NCBI GenBank assembly: GCA_021209875.1
Contig: JAGYVD010000006.1
Location: 1,550,001-1,614,000, forward strand
Length of the DNA stretch: 64,000 nucleotides
Reading direction: 5' to 3'
Source: Rosellinia necatrix
Lineage: Eukaryota; Ascomycota; Sordariomycetes; Xylariales; Xylariaceae
The notes beneath the pieces are model-generated. The model was not told the DNA's origin, searched no databases, and worked only from the letters and a program-made list of their open reading frames with translations. Every line of letters begins with the position of its first letter. Position 1 is the first letter of the stretch. The translations under genes and the position numbers were made by a program. Of this stretch, positions 24,892-35,428 are shown piece after piece.

Positions 24892-27132
24892 ATGGATCGC
24901 TTACGCTTCTTGAGGATGAACAGCATGGGAGACCCTCCGGACGAGCCGACTCGCGAACATAGTCATCAAGACAGATCGACGCTCGGAGTTGAATGCGATG
25001 ACTGTCGCGATATCCAACAACTTCTTCGCATTGCTAGCGAACTAATCGCGGAACCAGGATATTTTGAACTCGTTTTTCCAACTTCGAAGGGGACCTTGGG
25101 ATTTTGCCTCACGACTGTTGGCCAGCGCTTTCGGGAAACCCGCGACACTCTATGTCAGCTATGCTTGATGCTGAGGAAATCTCGCATCGACAGGGAACCG
25201 AGCACAGCGAGTGCGGAGAAAAACTGCGTCGAGGAAGATGCTGACGAACTCAGGGCACTGCCTTTCACTCTGGCTGCCGGACTCGTTCGTGAGGACAGTC
25301 CCATCGCTGGCGATTCGCTTGCCTTGTTAGTAGGACGGCGAGAGATGTTCGAAGGAAAGGGGTCTAAAGAAAGGGGATTCAAACGAAAGGGTTCTCAGGG
25401 ACAGGATGCGGAGGGAAGTACTTCTGAGGTTATCAACAAAGCAATCACGGCAGCTCAGAACGGTGTTGCGGTGCTTTCTGGGCCCAGTGGCGCTACCCAT
25501 CTGTTCATCCCGCGCCAGACCCCCGACCGCTACGACCCTGCAACCATCCGCAGCTGGATTGGGTATTGTCAGAAGCATCATACACTTTGCCTCCCAAGGT
25601 CCTCCGTCGTCAAAGACCTGAAACTCATCGACTGCGAGACACGAACGATGAGAGTAGCAGCAGAAGACGATCAATTTGTTGCTCTCAGTTACGTTTGGGG
25701 CAAGCCTGGCTCCCACTCAGACCGTGATACGCAGCATGTCGGCAGTTCTACAGAGCCGCTTGCTGTCCTCCCCAAAGTAATCGACGATGCTATCTCTGTC
25801 ACAAGGTCGTTGGGATACCGCTATATTTGGGTCGATAAATTTTGCATTGGCCAGGAGGATTCAAATACGAAGCATAGTATGATTCAACAGATGCACGTCA
25901 TTTATGAGAAGGCCGAATTGACAATTGTGGCGGCGTCTGGGTCGGACCAAAACCATGGCCTCGCTGGTGTCAGCACGCGCCGTTTAGGCAACCAAATGGC
26001 AATAAATCTCGGGAAGGCCAGATTATCATGGGTGATAGATCCTCAGCATTCAATACGAGGCTCACGATGGTCCACGCGAGGCTGGACCTTCCAAGAAGCA
26101 GTTCTCGCCCGCAGGCGTCTGGTCTTCACGGGAGAGCAGGTCTATTTCGAGTGCAACGCTATGAATTGCTGCGAGGGCTTGGACACTCCGCTGGATAGCC
26201 TACATATCAAGAGCAAAACGAAAATACGGGATGTGTTTAGAGCAGGCATGTTCGGTCGTGGGCGACGGTTCGGGAGAATGAATCCCGCAACTCTTTCGGC
26301 ATACTATGTATACCTACAGTATTGCGCTTGCGTAGAGGACTACTCCACGCGAGAGCTGACGTACGATACGGACGCCTTGAGCGCGTTCTTGGGAATTATA
26401 TATCGATTCAGATCACAGAAGGGCAATCCTTTGGCAGCGGTCCAAGGATTATCATACCCGGCCAATCGGGCAAACGCTATAGGGATGCACTACTTTTGCC
26501 ATTCCCTCTGTTGGCACCACCGCGAATTAGGCGACGCTAGACGCCGGCCTCAATTCCCATCTTGGACGTGGGTTGGGTGGTCCGGAGCAGTGCACTTTCC
26601 CACGACCAAATACAATCGTTCCAGAGACATAGACTTTCATGATCAATTTGAAAGTTTGGCCTTTGAGGGTGAGTCGGGCACGAGATGGACGCTGGCCCAA
26701 AACGAGCAGCGGGGGCAAGCATCTGACAGGGTCGGCTTATTTCTATACTTGGAGGCACGTATGATTCCAGCAAGCTCCATTACCTATGCTCCGCGTCCGG
26801 GAGCCAAGCAAGGGAGCGATGGACTTCAAGGAAATGCGGAGGCTGGAGCGTCATGGAAAATTTTCGAATATGATGCTATCCTGTATCTATCTGAGAGGGG
26901 CATAACTGATCTCCAGCTTTCGAAGGAATTGAACGAGGAACATAGATGGGGGTGCATTTATGTTGGGAGCGAATGGGGCTCTGGTAGGTGTTGGGTCATG
27001 CTTTTAAAGAAAATGGGTGGCGAGATATGGTCCCGAGCTGGATTATTTCAAGTTTACGGTTGCGAAGCCCCCTTTATCCCTGATGCTGTCTTTCCTGGTT
27101 TGCATAGTTCTACAGAATATAAAATCGGCTAA
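24892..27132 (+). CDS. HET-domain (heterokaryon incompatibility) protein
   Basis: A single 746-codon exon with no visible defect. A Cys-containing N-terminal segment (ECDDCRDIQQLLRIASEL) is followed at about 262-400 by the HET domain. Its conserved elements are FVALSYVWG (about 262-270), GYRYIWVDKFCIGQ (about 308-321), the following helix with MIQQMHVIYEKA, and RGWTFQEAVLARRRLVF (about 395-411). The C-terminal 300 residues contain the usual SWTWVGWSG-type motif of HET proteins. HET domains mediate cell-death responses to non-self after hyphal fusion; individual family members are mostly uncharacterised and not every one is an incompatibility locus. No transmembrane segment or NLR part is seen. 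It is the only intact gene in a region of remnants. Confidence 0.9.
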   Translation: MDRLRFLRMNSMGDPPDEPTREHSHQDRSTLGVECDDCRDIQQLLRIASELIAEPGYFELVFPTSKGTLGFCLTTVGQRFRETRDTLCQLCLMLRKSRIDREPSTASAEKNCVEEDADELRALPFTLAAGLVREDSPIAGDSLALLVGRREMFEGKGSKERGFKRKGSQGQDAEGSTSEVINKAITAAQNGVAVLSGPSGATHLFIPRQTPDRYDPATIRSWIGYCQKHHTLCLPRSSVVKDLKLIDCETRTMRVAAEDDQFVALSYVWGKPGSHSDRDTQHVGSSTEPLAVLPKVIDDAISVTRSLGYRYIWVDKFCIGQEDSNTKHSMIQQMHVIYEKAELTIVAASGSDQNHGLAGVSTRRLGNQMAINLGKARLSWVIDPQHSIRGSRWSTRGWTFQEAVLARRRLVFTGEQVYFECNAMNCCEGLDTPLDSLHIKSKTKIRDVFRAGMFGRGRRFGRMNPATLSAYYVYLQYCACVEDYSTRELTYDTDALSAFLGIIYRFRSQKGNPLAAVQGLSYPANRANAIGMHYFCHSLCWHHRELGDARRRPQFPSWTWVGWSGAVHFPTTKYNRSRDIDFHDQFESLAFEGESGTRWTLAQNEQRGQASDRVGLFLYLEARMIPASSITYAPRPGAKQGSDGLQGNAEAGASWKIFEYDAILYLSERGITDLQLSKELNEEHRWGCIYVGSEWGSGRCWVMLLKKMGGEIWSRAGLFQVYGCEAPFIPDAVFPGLHSSTEYKIG

Positions 27133-27567
27133 ATACCCAGGCTATATACTTGAATATTAAGGAGCTTGTGACACGGGGGATTTGAGTTACGGAAGACTCT
27201 GCCGAGGTGTGTCTGGAGGTAAGAATGATAAAGGGGCGCGAGATGCTGAAGCGCCCGTTACCAACACCAGCGCCCTCTGCCACGCTGCTTCATCCCATGT
27301 TATAGGCTACGAATAAAGATGTAACTTACCAACAGCTGAAAACTGATTATGAAAGACGCTAAAAGTATATAAACCACTGGTATTTTCAAATTAATTTATT
27401 AGGGTTGTCCACGCACATTTAACGCGGGCGGGGCTCAGTTATGCTTGAATCGAACTACCACAGCAGCGAAACGGAGAGCGAGTATATTATACAGCTCTTA
27501 CCATCCGGGAAGGGGGGAAGCGAGATATTGCCGCTAGCACACAATAACGCGACGTCAAGCCTAAGCC

Positions 27568-28032
27568 TCAAATCCGCGCCTTCTCGAAAACCCCATGCCT
27601 GCCCGCGCCCTCGCTGAACCTCGCGGCGCCTCGCACGCCCTCCGCCGCGACGACCTTGACGCCCTCGTCGAACTCACGGCGGAGCGCGTCCTCGAACGAG
27701 GCGGCGTCGTAGGAGGAGGAGGAGGAGGAGGCAGTGGAGGTGGAGGTGGAGGTGAAGATGGAGGTGAAGATGGAGGTGGAGGTGGTGGGGGAAGAGGCGT
27801 TGAACTTCGCGAGTTCGTGCAGGTCGAAGCCCGCGTAGAACGTCCCGTTGGCGCCCCCGAACACGCACACCTTCTGCGCCGCGTCCTCCTTGAACGCGAG
27901 GAACGCCTCCGTCAGCTTCCTGGCCGTCGGCTTGTCGATGGCGTTCCGCCGGCGCGGCCGGTTGATCATGATCGTGGTGATGCCGTCGCTGGTCGTGGTG
28001 ACCTGGATCGCGTCGGGTTCGCTGTCGGCCAT
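27568..28032 (-). pseudogene. Enoyl-CoA hydratase/isomerase remnant with Ser/Thr repeat insert
   Basis: A 154-codon ORF with an ATG at 28032. Residues 1-75 match the start of the crotonase fold: GITTIMINRPRRRNAID and KVCVFGGANGTFYAGFDLHELA, the latter being the first oxyanion-hole segment. The end, GVRGAARFSEGAGRHGVFEKARI split over the last 25 residues, is the usual C-terminus of fungal enoyl-CoA hydratase-like proteins. The catalytic middle, about 150 residues, is missing and replaced by a Ser/Thr/Ile-Phe repeat (about 80-110) encoded by GGAGGT- and GAAGATGGAGGT-type minisatellite DNA at about 27715-27795. The product cannot be a working hydratase. It is open from ATG to stop, so it could still make a protein; I treat it as a gene remnant. 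Confidence 0.7.
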
Positions 28033-28637
28033 TCTTGGTTTGCTGTTAAGGCAGGTAGGTAGGTAGGTAGGTAGATATGTAGATATGTAGGTGAGTAGCT
28101 AGTGTGATGATGATGATGATAATGCTACGGGTGTTATTGCTCGCGAGATGAACACGACTTGAATTATGTGGCAGAATTTCGCCGACGGCTTTATAGAGGA
28201 CGGGACCGATTGTACCCGCGGGACCACCAAGATCGGAATCGATATATACTTACTTACGGACGACCGGGCGAGGTCTAGCTGGTGAGGAAACCCCAAAGCC
28301 GATGGCTGTGAGGTAAAACCTCACATGTACGTCGGCTCACGCCCTTCTGAGCCGAGGCTTCGGGGGGATTAGAAATGGGGAGTAGTAGACACAGGCCGGC
28401 CACTGGGATTATATTAGCTCATGCAATTATTTAATACGTCCAGTGTACATTTTCGCTGGCGAATTCTTTTATTGAGATACGAGAGAAAGCTACTGGTGCG
28501 GCGGGTTCCCACGGGATCCAGAGACGTTTGTCACAGTACCTGGTGTAATGTATTAATGGTTACCATGAGGTCTGATGAATCATAGTTCCCTTAGGATACG
28601 CACGGCTCAACATTCAATCCTATCTACGTTTCTCGTT

Positions 28638-29582
28638 CTAGTCCGAGGCTACTACGCCGTCGTGACCATCATCATATAAGGCGTTCGTCTCAGCGGGGGT
28701 TGCATACTGGTCGCCGGCTGAGTTGATGTCCGTATGTCCAAAACGAGGGTGGCCAGGGCCAAGGTCAAAATACCAGCCGGCCATATTCTCCATCTCGGCG
28801 GGGATAGGTTTGTCGCGGGAGTAAGCGTCGGCATGAGGATCGTCGCCCGGATTGCGTATAACCAACCGCACGAGCCGGTCGGTTTGATCCCCCTCACAGT
28901 CGGCATCGGAGTATTGGAAATATTGATGACGTTTCATTTCGTTATATTCGCTCACGGGATCAGCCATTTCGGTACGGTCGGCCTCGTGAACTTGGAAGAA
29001 GTTCGGCTTTGGGGGATCTTGATGAGTATGAATACGTCAGCCGATCACGTTCAACGTAAAATCTAAGGGTCGACAAGAAAACAGGAGCGAATAACCAGTC
29101 GACTTACAGCGGGCAAAGAAAGCGTCCCGGAAGCCGTCTAGTGCTGTTGCGAGTGGGTTGCACTGAGAGGACCCTCTAGCGGGATCATACTTGGCGAGGA
29201 AGATGGCACGGGCGTGAAAGAGTCTGTAGGTAAAACGCCAGAAGGCTTCATTGTCTATATTTCGGGACCATTCGTGGAATGTCGTGATAAATGCGAAGAA
29301 TTCTTGAGGGTGCATGTTGTCGCAAAGTTCAATATGCCGAGCTGCTTCCTGGTACAAATCGGCGAGTGTAAGATTTATAAGACTCTTCTTGGTCGTATGG
29401 AGGCGCAAAACAATTGCCTTGGCAACATTAAACGACCCTGGAAAATGGAGCAGAAAGCGGTGGTAATGAACTAATTCTTGGTATTCCTGAGCTGTTTCGC
29501 CTTTAGTCTCCTAGCAAAGGCCGCTGTGGAATCCTTGATACATGAGCGTGCGTAGATGCGGGAAATTTTTCCCCGGAGCCAT
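28638..29582 (-). pseudogene. Two-exon hypothetical gene interrupted by one in-frame TAG
   Basis: The ATG at 29582 lies in a good context (CTAAGATGG). Exon 1 is 29582-29108, the intron 29018-29107 (GTAAGT donor, CTGAC branch, CAAG acceptor), exon 2 29017-28638. Joined, they give exactly 284 codons in one frame, with a single TAG at codon 24 (29511-29513). No ATG occurs between this TAG and about codon 74, so a shorter start would remove a well-formed segment (GETAQEYQELVHYHRFLLHF). No intron fits around the TAG: the only upstream GT would make a 31-nt intron. I recognise no family. The protein is acidic towards its end and rich in His, Asp and aromatic residues, with no signal or membrane segment. 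It is a recent pseudogene, a readthrough gene, or a gene with a first exon I missed. Confidence 0.6.
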
Positions 29583-31656
29583 CTTAGCAGTGGTAGTGGG
29601 GGAGGTTCAACGAGACAATGATGGGGGTCGAGGTTGGGTTAGAGACAGAGAATGTGTGTGGGATGGTTGGCGAAGGGATGCTCTGGCGAGTAACTAACCA
29701 CTCTTGAGAAATGGGGATTGGGGCCAAGTGTTGCAGCTTCAAAAAGAGAAGTAGCCATCACGAGGCGTGGCGTTGTTTGGTACTTAGCTGTAGCTCAATA
29801 TTAAAGGAAAAGTTCATGAGAGGGCGGTAAATAGCATATCCAACAGAAGCGCGAGTGACCCCTTGCCAGGTAGATAAAACAAATTAGCAACAGCAACTTC
29901 AACAAACGAGTTGGTGTACTGGTCAAGCCAACAGATCTATTCTCAGGTAACTACTTGAGTACGGAAAGCACCAGGGTTCAACTCCCTGCCTGGCAAGCCT
30001 AGTTTTCAAGTGACTTATATGTGGGCTCCGGGGGATGAACAGTGCCCTCCTTCACACGACCAAGGGGGCACTGAGAGCACGAGAACTTGATATTAGACTT
30101 TATTACATCTGCTCATGTGGGATCTAAGGAACTTGAAATACAACTAGGACGAGCTATAGGTCCGGACCAAATTTTTTATCTATTGCTTTATGACTTATAA
30201 TGGGAATATAAAATTATATATGATACTGTCTAAAACCAACTGATTAATGCTGCCCAATGACCAATATTGAGAGTATAACACGACTTAATGAAATATAACC
30301 GACATTATTACTCCAATCTAACAAAAAACGGTGAAGATTCAACTCTCCTCTAGGCAAGTGCCTTTGCTTTTATTTCCCAACACAGGAATATCATGAAATC
30401 ATTAATTAGGTATATAACAATCCTAAAGAAGATTTCACGGTAGAAGTCAGAGCCCTTGAATAATTCCCTTTCATATAAAGGGATTTGAATGTATAGCTAA
30501 GTTGGTACTTGCTGTAGCTACAAGCGCGATTGGCCGGATGGCTAGCACCCGAGTGGAGCTGCTGCTGCTAGATAGGTAGTAAAAGTGAGGTGGTGAATAC
30601 GCCACTGGATGTGGTTCTAAGTACCCAGGTAGGGACCTCGGCCATCAGGCCTGCATGTAAATTCTTTCGTCTTTAACGTTAGCTCCCGTCCCTGACACAG
30701 AGATATAGTTGAGCCCTGAGCCAACAGCCACTATTGTAATTATTATAGTAGCTCAGTGTATCATCTCCTCGAGTCGAGAAATTATGCCACAAGCCTCTTT
30801 TTATCTATTAATTCGTCAACATATTGTCAACTGTCACGGCGGGATATGTCGGAAGTTCAGGTTGAAATTACAGTTGGAACAGTAATTAGACCACTAATAC
30901 CTACTTTATGTTGCTGGGCATGACTGGCGGAGATTGGGCTGGAATGATGAATATCAGACTGTCGGTTTGCGGTCGGTGGTAAATTGTGAAGACAGAGTAT
31001 TCGCTTTGAATGGCTGAAACAAGTTGTCGAAGGCCTGAGAGTTTTTTACCTAGCGGTACTTGTGGAAGAGATATTTGGTCGTGTGTATGGGCAAGGTACG
31101 CGTATGCTAAACTATTACAATGACGCTATATCAATTACACCATTCTTTCTACGATCTGCTCGCTACTTTAATCATTAATACCAGGTCTGTGATACCTATG
31201 CGATATGTTTCGATACTTTTATATTTAGAATTTATAATATTGCATATGAGGGGAGGCCGGATCGGCCATTCGAAAACTCCTTTAGGCAAATTCGCTTTCG
31301 TGATAGTATCCTCTCGTCATTAATTTTCAAATTGCCTAGATGTTTCGAGACTCAAGGTTATGATGTGCCAGATACAAGCCAGACCTGTCTACTGCACCGC
31401 ACATCCCTTGGCCGCTTTAATTACTGCATCGCATTTGTATTTTCGCTGTTATCATCTCAGCGCCTGGGGCAGCTAAATCACCGCAAGTGTCTTCTCGTCA
31501 AAAGCCATCAATGGCTATCGCTCGACAACCTGTAGCCGACTCGTCTCTTAAAATTTATTACTCAAGAACTTGTCCGCTTTGTACTAACTTGATCAGTTAG
31601 TTATGCGAGTTCTGATAAGATGGACCCTAGCTCGAGTGATTAGTGAATGCGGTTAA
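29583..31656. other. AT-rich stretch without recognised gene
   Basis: About 2 kb with no coding sequence I can support. It contains tRNA-like B-box fragments (about 29900-30000 and 30330-30356, see separate entry) and otherwise degraded, AT-biased DNA with no ORF over about 70 codons. Confidence 0.55.
29908..30000 (+). repeat. tRNA-like/SINE-like fragment with B box
   Basis: The right part holds a perfect 5-bp T-arm (CAGGG TTCAACT CCCTG) followed by CCTGGCA, which resembles a 3' acceptor strand. The complementary TGCCAGG lies about 120 bp upstream at about 29873, too far for a normal tRNA. A D-arm-like TGGTGTACTGGTCAAGCCA lies between. A second, mutated copy of the B-box segment is at about 30330-30356 (17 of 23 positions identical, several differences G to A or C to T). 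This fits a tRNA-derived repeat better than a working tRNA. Confidence 0.35.
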
Positions 31657-32763
31657 TTACGGCTGGATGAATATGGTACTGACTGGCTGAGGAGTGAGTG
31701 GTTGCGAGATAGGGGTCGACATTGTCACGTGAGAGTTTAGGCTGGCGTCGACACTGGGGGGTTCTGGGTTCTCTACTAAAGTGTTCCCCTGAACGGTAAG
31801 TTGTTGGGATGCGATGCGACGCATCAGAGCCAAAAATTCCGAGTTTTTGAATTTCTCCGAGTCGTTGTCAGCGACTGAGTCGACAAGCTGCTGCGCGGCT
31901 CGAGCTAACTCGGTTTCCTGGTCTTGGTTCCCCATTGGGTCTTCCTCGGGTGCCTCGTGGGTAATGGGTTCAGAGAAAGTGACATCAGGCTCGCTCTGGT
32001 CACCCATTTCGGATTGTGGTCCGTTCTTAAGCATCCATTCATTCATTGCATCTTCGAACTCCTGTTCGAGATTGCCTTCTTCTTGGGTATTGTAAGAGAA
32101 CTGATTGTCTGGGACAAGAATTTAGCTTTGAACCTAATTAGTTTTCGGGCGTTACCAACCATAGGTGGGCCCTGCGGCTGGGAGCGGAAGGAAATTCATG
32201 GGCGAGAATGGCGCGAAGGTCGGGAAAGCTTGATTCTGAGGGGATGCTATATTAGAACGTATAGCGCTGGCTATATTGGCCTGTTCCAAGGCCTGGTCTT
32301 GGGCGGGCTGCGGATACAGCGCGTTGGATAAGGCCATGTGTTGAAAATCGGTAACCCAACTAGTACTTGCGGTCTGATTAAACAATGCTGGCTGCTGAAT
32401 TGGCTGCTGAATTGATTGTGACGGGGGAAAGACGGTTGCAGGGGCCATGTAAGACAGGGCATCAGCATGGGAGAAGAGAGGACGCCCGATTGACGATGCC
32501 GGGGGCTGGCGGAGTGCAGCGTTCTGCTGCTGGAAAGCGTTGAACTGAGAGGTTAATCCCGAGTCGGGAGGTGCAGAACGAAAGCCCTAGATGAACAATG
32601 AGTGCCTTCCCCGCAAGATATGGTGGCATGGGATGACTCGACAAACCTGCGTTGGGTGCTGAGAGCCAGGAACAACTCTGTCCTGCTGATGCGAACGGTC
32701 TTGCTCGACGTGACGAGCCAGGCCCTTGAAGGCATTTGACGGGCCGCAAGAAGCATCAGCCAT
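31657..32763 (-). CDS. PEX20: Peroxin 20, PTS2 import co-receptor
   Basis: Exons are 32763-32647, 32586-32160 and 32108-31657 (introns of 60 and 51 nt), 331 aa. The N-terminus MADASCGPSNAFKGLARHVE carries the conserved Cys at residue 6 that is ubiquitinated for receptor recycling in PEX5/PEX20-type proteins. One WxxxF motif, WVTDF (about 116-120), should bind PEX14/PEX13. The C-terminus has FKNSEFLALMRRI (about 268-280), the signature of the PEX7-binding region of PEX20. The middle is Gln/Pro-rich, as usual. It works with PEX7 to carry PTS2 proteins into peroxisomes. The second intron uses an atypical GTTGGT donor, chosen because it alone restores the frame (TYDNQFSYN). It is divergent from SEC13, 1.5 kb away. 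Confidence 0.9.
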
Positions 32764-32871
32764 GGCGAGAGATAACCTTTGGCGGCGAAGAACCGGAGAA
32801 CTCTAAAGCTTAAGCGACCAGATGACTCTGCGTTCCTACCTCGGATGTGGAATGGGCGCTGGGTAAGAAAC

Positions 32872-32941
32872 CAGGTAGTATACCAGGTAGTAAGTATACC
32901 GGGTAGTAAGTATACCGGGTAGTAAGTATACTGAGTAATAC
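32872..32941. repeat. 16-bp tandem repeat in the PEX20 leader
   Basis: Four to five imperfect copies of GTAGTAAGTATACCGG about 110-180 bp upstream of the PEX20 ATG. Each unit contains the palindrome GTATAC. Confidence 0.75.
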
Positions 32942-33164
32942 GTGCGGGCGTTGGGTGCAAGCTGTGTGGGGAGAGACGCCTGCGCGGGGGTGTCGTAAGT
33001 GTCGTGGTAAGTGTCGTGGTAATATTACCGTAGTAATACAACGCCAGAAGAAAGAGGTAGAGGAAGTGTTGTGCAGATGGAGACCGAATGACGATGATAG
33101 AATGGATGTTTCAAGGTCGTTGGTTTCGGTGTTTAGTGGATGCACCTGTCTAAGTACTACTCCC

Positions 33165-33290
33165 TGGTAGGTAAGGTAGGTAACTCGTCGGTACCTCCCT
33201 ACAGGTAGTTATGCGCACCTATGTAATGTAGGTAGGTACGGCATAAAAGGTACCTACCTAATCTAGGTAGGTAGTTACCTAATCAACTAA
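33165..33290. repeat. TAGGTA/TACCTA microsatellite cluster
   Basis: Dense TAGGTAGGTA and TACCTACCTA tracts including the palindrome CCTAATCTAGGTAGGTAG. Same family as at 1144-1400, here between PEX20 and SEC13. Confidence 0.7.
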
Positions 33291-34247
33291 GTGTATGGCT
33301 GGGCGAGGTGAGGACCGAGGCGCGGCTGGCTTCCTTACTGACTAAAACGACTCAGAGAGGCCAACCGACTACCTAAGAGGACAGGTTTGGTTTAAGAGAC
33401 GGTTTACGGGGGCTTTCACGTGGTACTTGAAAAACAAGAAAAGTAAAAGTGAGATAGCTAGGCCCGGCGTGCTTGAACCAATACCTATCGACTTGGCAAA
33501 GTTGGGGGTTCCGCTGTTGAAATAGTTGAAAGAGTTAAATCTACGGCAGGCTGACGTCGCAGGAGTTATGTAGCCCGAGATGTCCAAAAGCAAGATCACT
33601 CTTGGCCCATGCTAGCCTCGGTAAGTGTCGTGCATGCCGACCGGTGATGCGGCTCAAGGGCCTAAATGCCTACCTAACCTACTTACCTAGGCACACTACC
33701 TTAAAGCTAGTAGGTAGGGACAGGTAGGTGCCATAGGTACATAGATACATGCGTGCCTTAGTTATTGGGCGAATCCATTTCGCTTCCCCCGAGCTTGTTC
33801 CTTTCCTTGATTCGTGGTTGGCCCAGGGTGCTTACTCCATGCATCTAAGGGTAGGCACCTACCTGGGTAGTATGTACATAGGTACTTACATACGTATCTT
33901 TATCAGCTGCAAACAATGGAAGCTGGCATTCAGCTGCTCTAGCCTGCTATGGAACGACGCTATGACCACATACCTAGTCTCTTGGCGCTTCGATTGATCT
34001 GCTTGCAGGTGGCTTCGAGTTTGGTAGGGCCTTATCGGCGTGCTGTGCTTGTAATCGAAGCAGTGGACGGCCTGAGACACCTTGTGGCAGCAGCAACAAG
34101 GCCAGCTAAACAACTTGAGAAGGACAAGTATCTCCCAGCATCGCGAAACATAATCCAATCGCCCACCAACGAGCCTAGCGATTGGATTTCCCAGCACCTC
34201 ACTCTACTCGGTTTTGTTCCTGCTATACGAACCTCAATCCGCCCAAA

Positions 34248-35428
34248 ATGGTAATTCACAACTCGTCTGCCTTGGTGATGCATCCACGAGAGAGAGCCAG
34301 CTAACCCCAACCCCAGGCGCAGGTAATACCGAACTCCGGCCACGATGACATGATTGTACGTCCTGCACTTGCTTTGATGGCTCAGGCAGACTCCCACGCC
34401 CATACCAACGCCGAGCGACTTGCGTCTAACCCCAACGCTCTTTGCTAATGCCGATGCGCGCACACATGACGACACCGACACGGCTGACCTTACTATTACT
34501 AGCATGATGCGGTCCTCGACTATTACGGAAGACGGCTCGCGACATGCTCCGCCGACAAGACGATCAAGATTTTTGAGATCGAGGGGGAATCGCAAAGGTT
34601 AATTGAGACACTAAAAGGGTACGGGCTTACTTTGCATGGGCTTGGAGGACCAAAGTGCTGACCGAGGAATGTCACAGTCATGAAGGCGCGGTATGGTGTG
34701 TGTCTTGGGCGCATCCGAAATATGGAAATATTCTCGCCTCGGCTGGTTACGATGGAAAGGTCTTCATCTGGCGCGAGCATTCAAACCAATGGCAACGGAT
34801 CTTCGACTTCGCCCTGCATAAGGCCTCGGTCAACATGGTCTCTTGGTCACCCCATGAATCGGGCTGTCTCCTCGCCTGTGCCTCCTCTGATGGATCCGTT
34901 TCGGTTCTTGAATTCAAAGACAACAATTTCTCCAATGTCATCTTCCCCGCCCACGGCCTCGGCGTGAACTCCGTTTCGTGGGCGCCCGCCACCACTCCTG
35001 GCAGTATCGTTTCCTCGAACCCACCTGGCCCGGGCGCTCTTGGCCAGCGCCGCTTTGTGACGGGTGGTTGTGATAATGTTTTGAAGCTGTGGACCTATGA
35101 CCCCGCTACTCAAAACTACAAGCAAGAGCGGGAGCCGCTGGTCGGCCATACAGACTGGGTGCGGGATGTGGCTTGGAGCCCTACAGTGTTGCAGAAGAGC
35201 TACATTGCGTCAGCTTCCCAAGACAAGACGGTGCGGATCTGGACAAGCGATAATACTACCCAGGGGCAATGGTCGTGCAAAGTGCTAAATTTTGACGCAA
35301 TTGTCTGGCGGGTCAGTTGGAGTTTGAGCGGGAATGTGTTGGCCGTGAGCGGCGGCGACAACAAAGTCTCTCTGTGGAAGGAGAACTTGCGGGGTGAATG
35401 GGAATGTGTCAAGACGATGGAGGAATGA
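34248..35428 (+). CDS. SEC13: SEC13, COPII coat and nuclear-pore WD40 protein
   Basis: Exons are 34248-34250 (only the ATG), 34317-34355, 34503-34618 and 34678-35428, 302 aa. Splicing gives [20 protein letters not shown], the typical SEC13 start, and [19 protein letters not shown] across the third junction. Six WD40-type blades follow, with [43 protein letters not shown] and [17 protein letters not shown]13 pairs with SEC31 in the outer COPII cage at ER exit sites and with NUP145C/NUP96 in the nuclear pore. A first exon limited to the start codon is unusual, but all three introns have good signals (for example CTGACC branch and CACAG acceptor for the third, 34619-34677). Length and order match the family. 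Confidence 0.95.

Larger units (their letters stand above)
32764..34247. other. PEX20/SEC13 divergent intergenic region
   Basis: About 1.5 kb holding both promoters. It contains the 16-bp tandem repeat at 32872-32941 and several TAGGTA/TACCTA clusters (about 33165-33290, 33660-33735, 33850-33890). No gene is seen; a minus-strand frame at 33886-34197 and neighbours are unconvincing. Confidence 0.55.
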
